Assembly (NCBI GenBank): GCA_029945985.1
Contig: JAQSDP010000109.1
Coordinates: forward strand, 1-6,453
DNA length: 6,453 bases
Direction: 5' to 3'
Source of the DNA: a bacterium
GTDB lineage: Bacteria > Acidobacteriota > Blastocatellia > Pyrinomonadales > Pyrinomonadaceae
A program made the translations under genes and the position numbers. The notes under the pieces were generated by a model. The model was not told the DNA's origin. It saw only the letters and a list, made by a program, of their open reading frames with translations, and searched no databases. This document shows positions 5,046 to 6,453 of the stretch, piece after piece (positions within the stretch are counted from its first letter, which is position 1; each line of letters opens with the position of its first letter).

Positions 5046-6453
5046 ATGAGCATCGAGCAGATCACCGTTCGCGGCGCACGGCAGCACAACCTCAAGAACA
5101 TCGACGTAGATATTCCGCGCGACAAGTTCACGGTGATTACCGGGCTGTCGGGCTCGGGAAAGTCGTCGCTCGCGTTCGATACTATTTATGCGGAAGGGCA
5201 GCGGCGATATGTGGAATCGTTGTCGGCGTACGCCCGGCAGTTCCTCGATCAACTTGAGAAACCGGATGTTGATTCGATCGAAGGTCTGAGTCCGGCGATC
5301 TCTATCGAACAGAAGACGGTCTCGCGCAGCCCCAGATCGACCGTCGGTACTGTAACCGAGATCTACGACTACATGCGACTGCTGTTCTCATCGATAGGCC
5401 AGCCTCACTGTCACAATTGCGGCGAGCCGATCTCGCGTCAATCCGTGGAAAATATTGTCGCTGGTATTCTTTCGCTGGATGAAGGCGAACGGGTGATGAT
5501 ACTCGCTCCTATCGTGCGCGGCCGAAAGGGCGAGTTCAAAAAGGAACTCGAGAAGCTTTACAAGGACGGATTTCTTCGGGCTCGCGTCGACGGCGAGCTT
5601 CGGCAGCTTGACGAGGAGATCGAGCTCGATAAGCGAAAGAACCACACGATCGAGGTCGTGGTCGACCGGCTCCTCATCAAGGACGGCGTGAAAGAGCGAC
5701 TGACCGAATCAGCTAAGACCGCTCTCAAACTCACTGGGGGCGGCGTGCTTGTTTCCATCATCGACGGCGACGAAAAGCTCTACTCCGAGAGGATGGCGTG
5801 CATAAATTGCGGAATTAACATCGCAACGCTTGAGCCGCGTTCATTCTCCTTCAACTCTGCCTACGGCGCCTGCAAGCGCTGTCAGGGCATCGGGACGGTA
5901 ATGGAGATCGACGTGAACAAGATCGTGCCTGATCCGAGCCAGCCGGTTAACAAGATCGAGTTTCTTAGCGGGGCTGACCGCTCCGGTGCGACGTTCCTGA
6001 AGTCCGCTCTGCTCGCGATCATCGAACGTTTTGTCGACGGCGACAAGCTTGAGCCGCCTACTGAAGCTGCCCGCGAACGCAAGAAGGGGAAGAAGAAAAA
6101 GGCGGGTGTCGAAACGTCGACGGACAAGGGGAAAGCATTAACCCAAACACCGTTCGTTGAACTGCCCGAGGAGATAAAGAATGCGTTCCTTTTCGGCACT
6201 AAGAAGCGGCTTACATTTCGCCAGGGCGATTACAAGTACGAGAGCGATTGGAAAGGTGCTTTGCGCGCGATGAGCGAGCGGCTTGAGAATCCGCCGTCCG
6301 AGAAGACTCGGGAGGCTCTATACGAGATGGTCGGGCCGGTGCCTTGTACATCCTGCAACGGCGCGCGGCTGCAGCCTGAGAGTCTCGCCGTCAAGATCAA
6401 CGGCCTGGGTATCGCAGAATACGCATGGCTGCCGATCGACGAAGCCGTCGAGA
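5046..6453 (+). CDS. uvrA: Excinuclease ABC subunit A, UvrA (N-terminal half, truncated by window)
   Basis: UvrA is the damage-sensing ABC ATPase of nucleotide excision repair. It dimerises, loads UvrB on DNA and leaves. The 469 codons visible are about half of the usual 940 or so. They show the start SIEQITVRGARQHNLKNI, Walker A GLSGSGKSS (33-41), the typical FDTIYAEGQRRYVESLSAYA (44-63), a UvrB-binding region (about 130-245), a zinc module with C252, C255, C276 and C279 around LEPRSFSFN, and PCTSCNGARL (433-442). No stop occurs up to the window edge, and the second ATPase half must lie beyond it. ATG 5046 is chosen because the family N-terminus starts there. There is no Shine-Dalgarno sequence (TTTTCAACAGTA precedes it). 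A lysine-rich patch (R343-K352) sits in the insertion domain. The gene has its own promoter upstream. Confidence 0.97.
   Translation, partial: MSIEQITVRGARQHNLKNIDVDIPRDKFTVITGLSGSGKSSLAFDTIYAEGQRRYVESLSAYARQFLDQLEKPDVDSIEGLSPAISIEQKTVSRSPRSTVGTVTEIYDYMRLLFSSIGQPHCHNCGEPISRQSVENIVAGILSLDEGERVMILAPIVRGRKGEFKKELEKLYKDGFLRARVDGELRQLDEEIELDKRKNHTIEVVVDRLLIKDGVKERLTESAKTALKLTGGGVLVSIIDGDEKLYSERMACINCGINIATLEPRSFSFNSAYGACKRCQGIGTVMEIDVNKIVPDPSQPVNKIEFLSGADRSGATFLKSALLAIIERFVDGDKLEPPTEAARERKKGKKKKAGVETSTDKGKALTQTPFVELPEEIKNAFLFGTKKRLTFRQGDYKYESDWKGALRAMSERLENPPSEKTREALYEMVGPVPCTSCNGARLQPESLAVKINGLGIAEYAWLPIDEAVE

Overview
The window looks like chromosomal housekeeping DNA from a free-living bacterium of moderate GC. 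The layout and the protein sequences resemble Acidobacteriota, perhaps the Blastocatellia, but this is an inference from general resemblance and not from a marker gene. No tRNA, rRNA, CRISPR array, insertion sequence or phage gene is visible, and no defence or biosynthetic system can be supported.

Left part, plus strand (1-3139). The last codons of an upstream gene, possibly accD, overlap the GTG start of folC (folate polyglutamylation) by four bases. After a short gap holding a repeat-like GC-rich hairpin comes gpmA, the 2,3-bisphosphoglycerate-dependent phosphoglycerate mutase of glycolysis. Next is an 86-bp gap filled by a large inverted repeat built from 8-base GTGAAAAA-like units. It leads straight into a YeiH/UPF0324 family membrane protein.

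Middle part, minus strand (4623 down to 3149). Three tightly packed genes form a likely operon: a membrane-anchored short-chain dehydrogenase, a small DUF2945/HVA1 Tudor-like protein, and a 64-residue acidic protein that is one third proline. The last two overlap as ATGA, and both have strong Shine-Dalgarno sequences. This operon is the least ordinary part of the window and may be a stress-type accessory cluster. It converges on the YeiH gene with only 9 bp between the stop codons.

Right part, plus strand (4624-6453). A small membrane-protein gene is divergent from the dehydrogenase. Its reading frame is cut by one in-frame TAA, but continues in the same frame into a second hydrophobic segment up to TAG at 4967-4969, so it looks like a two-helix protein broken by a nonsense codon. 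A good sigma-70-like promoter follows, then the first 469 codons of uvrA (nucleotide excision repair), which runs off the window.

The core genes (folC, gpmA, uvrA) are independent housekeeping functions. The only genes that appear to be made to work together are the three of the minus-strand operon.
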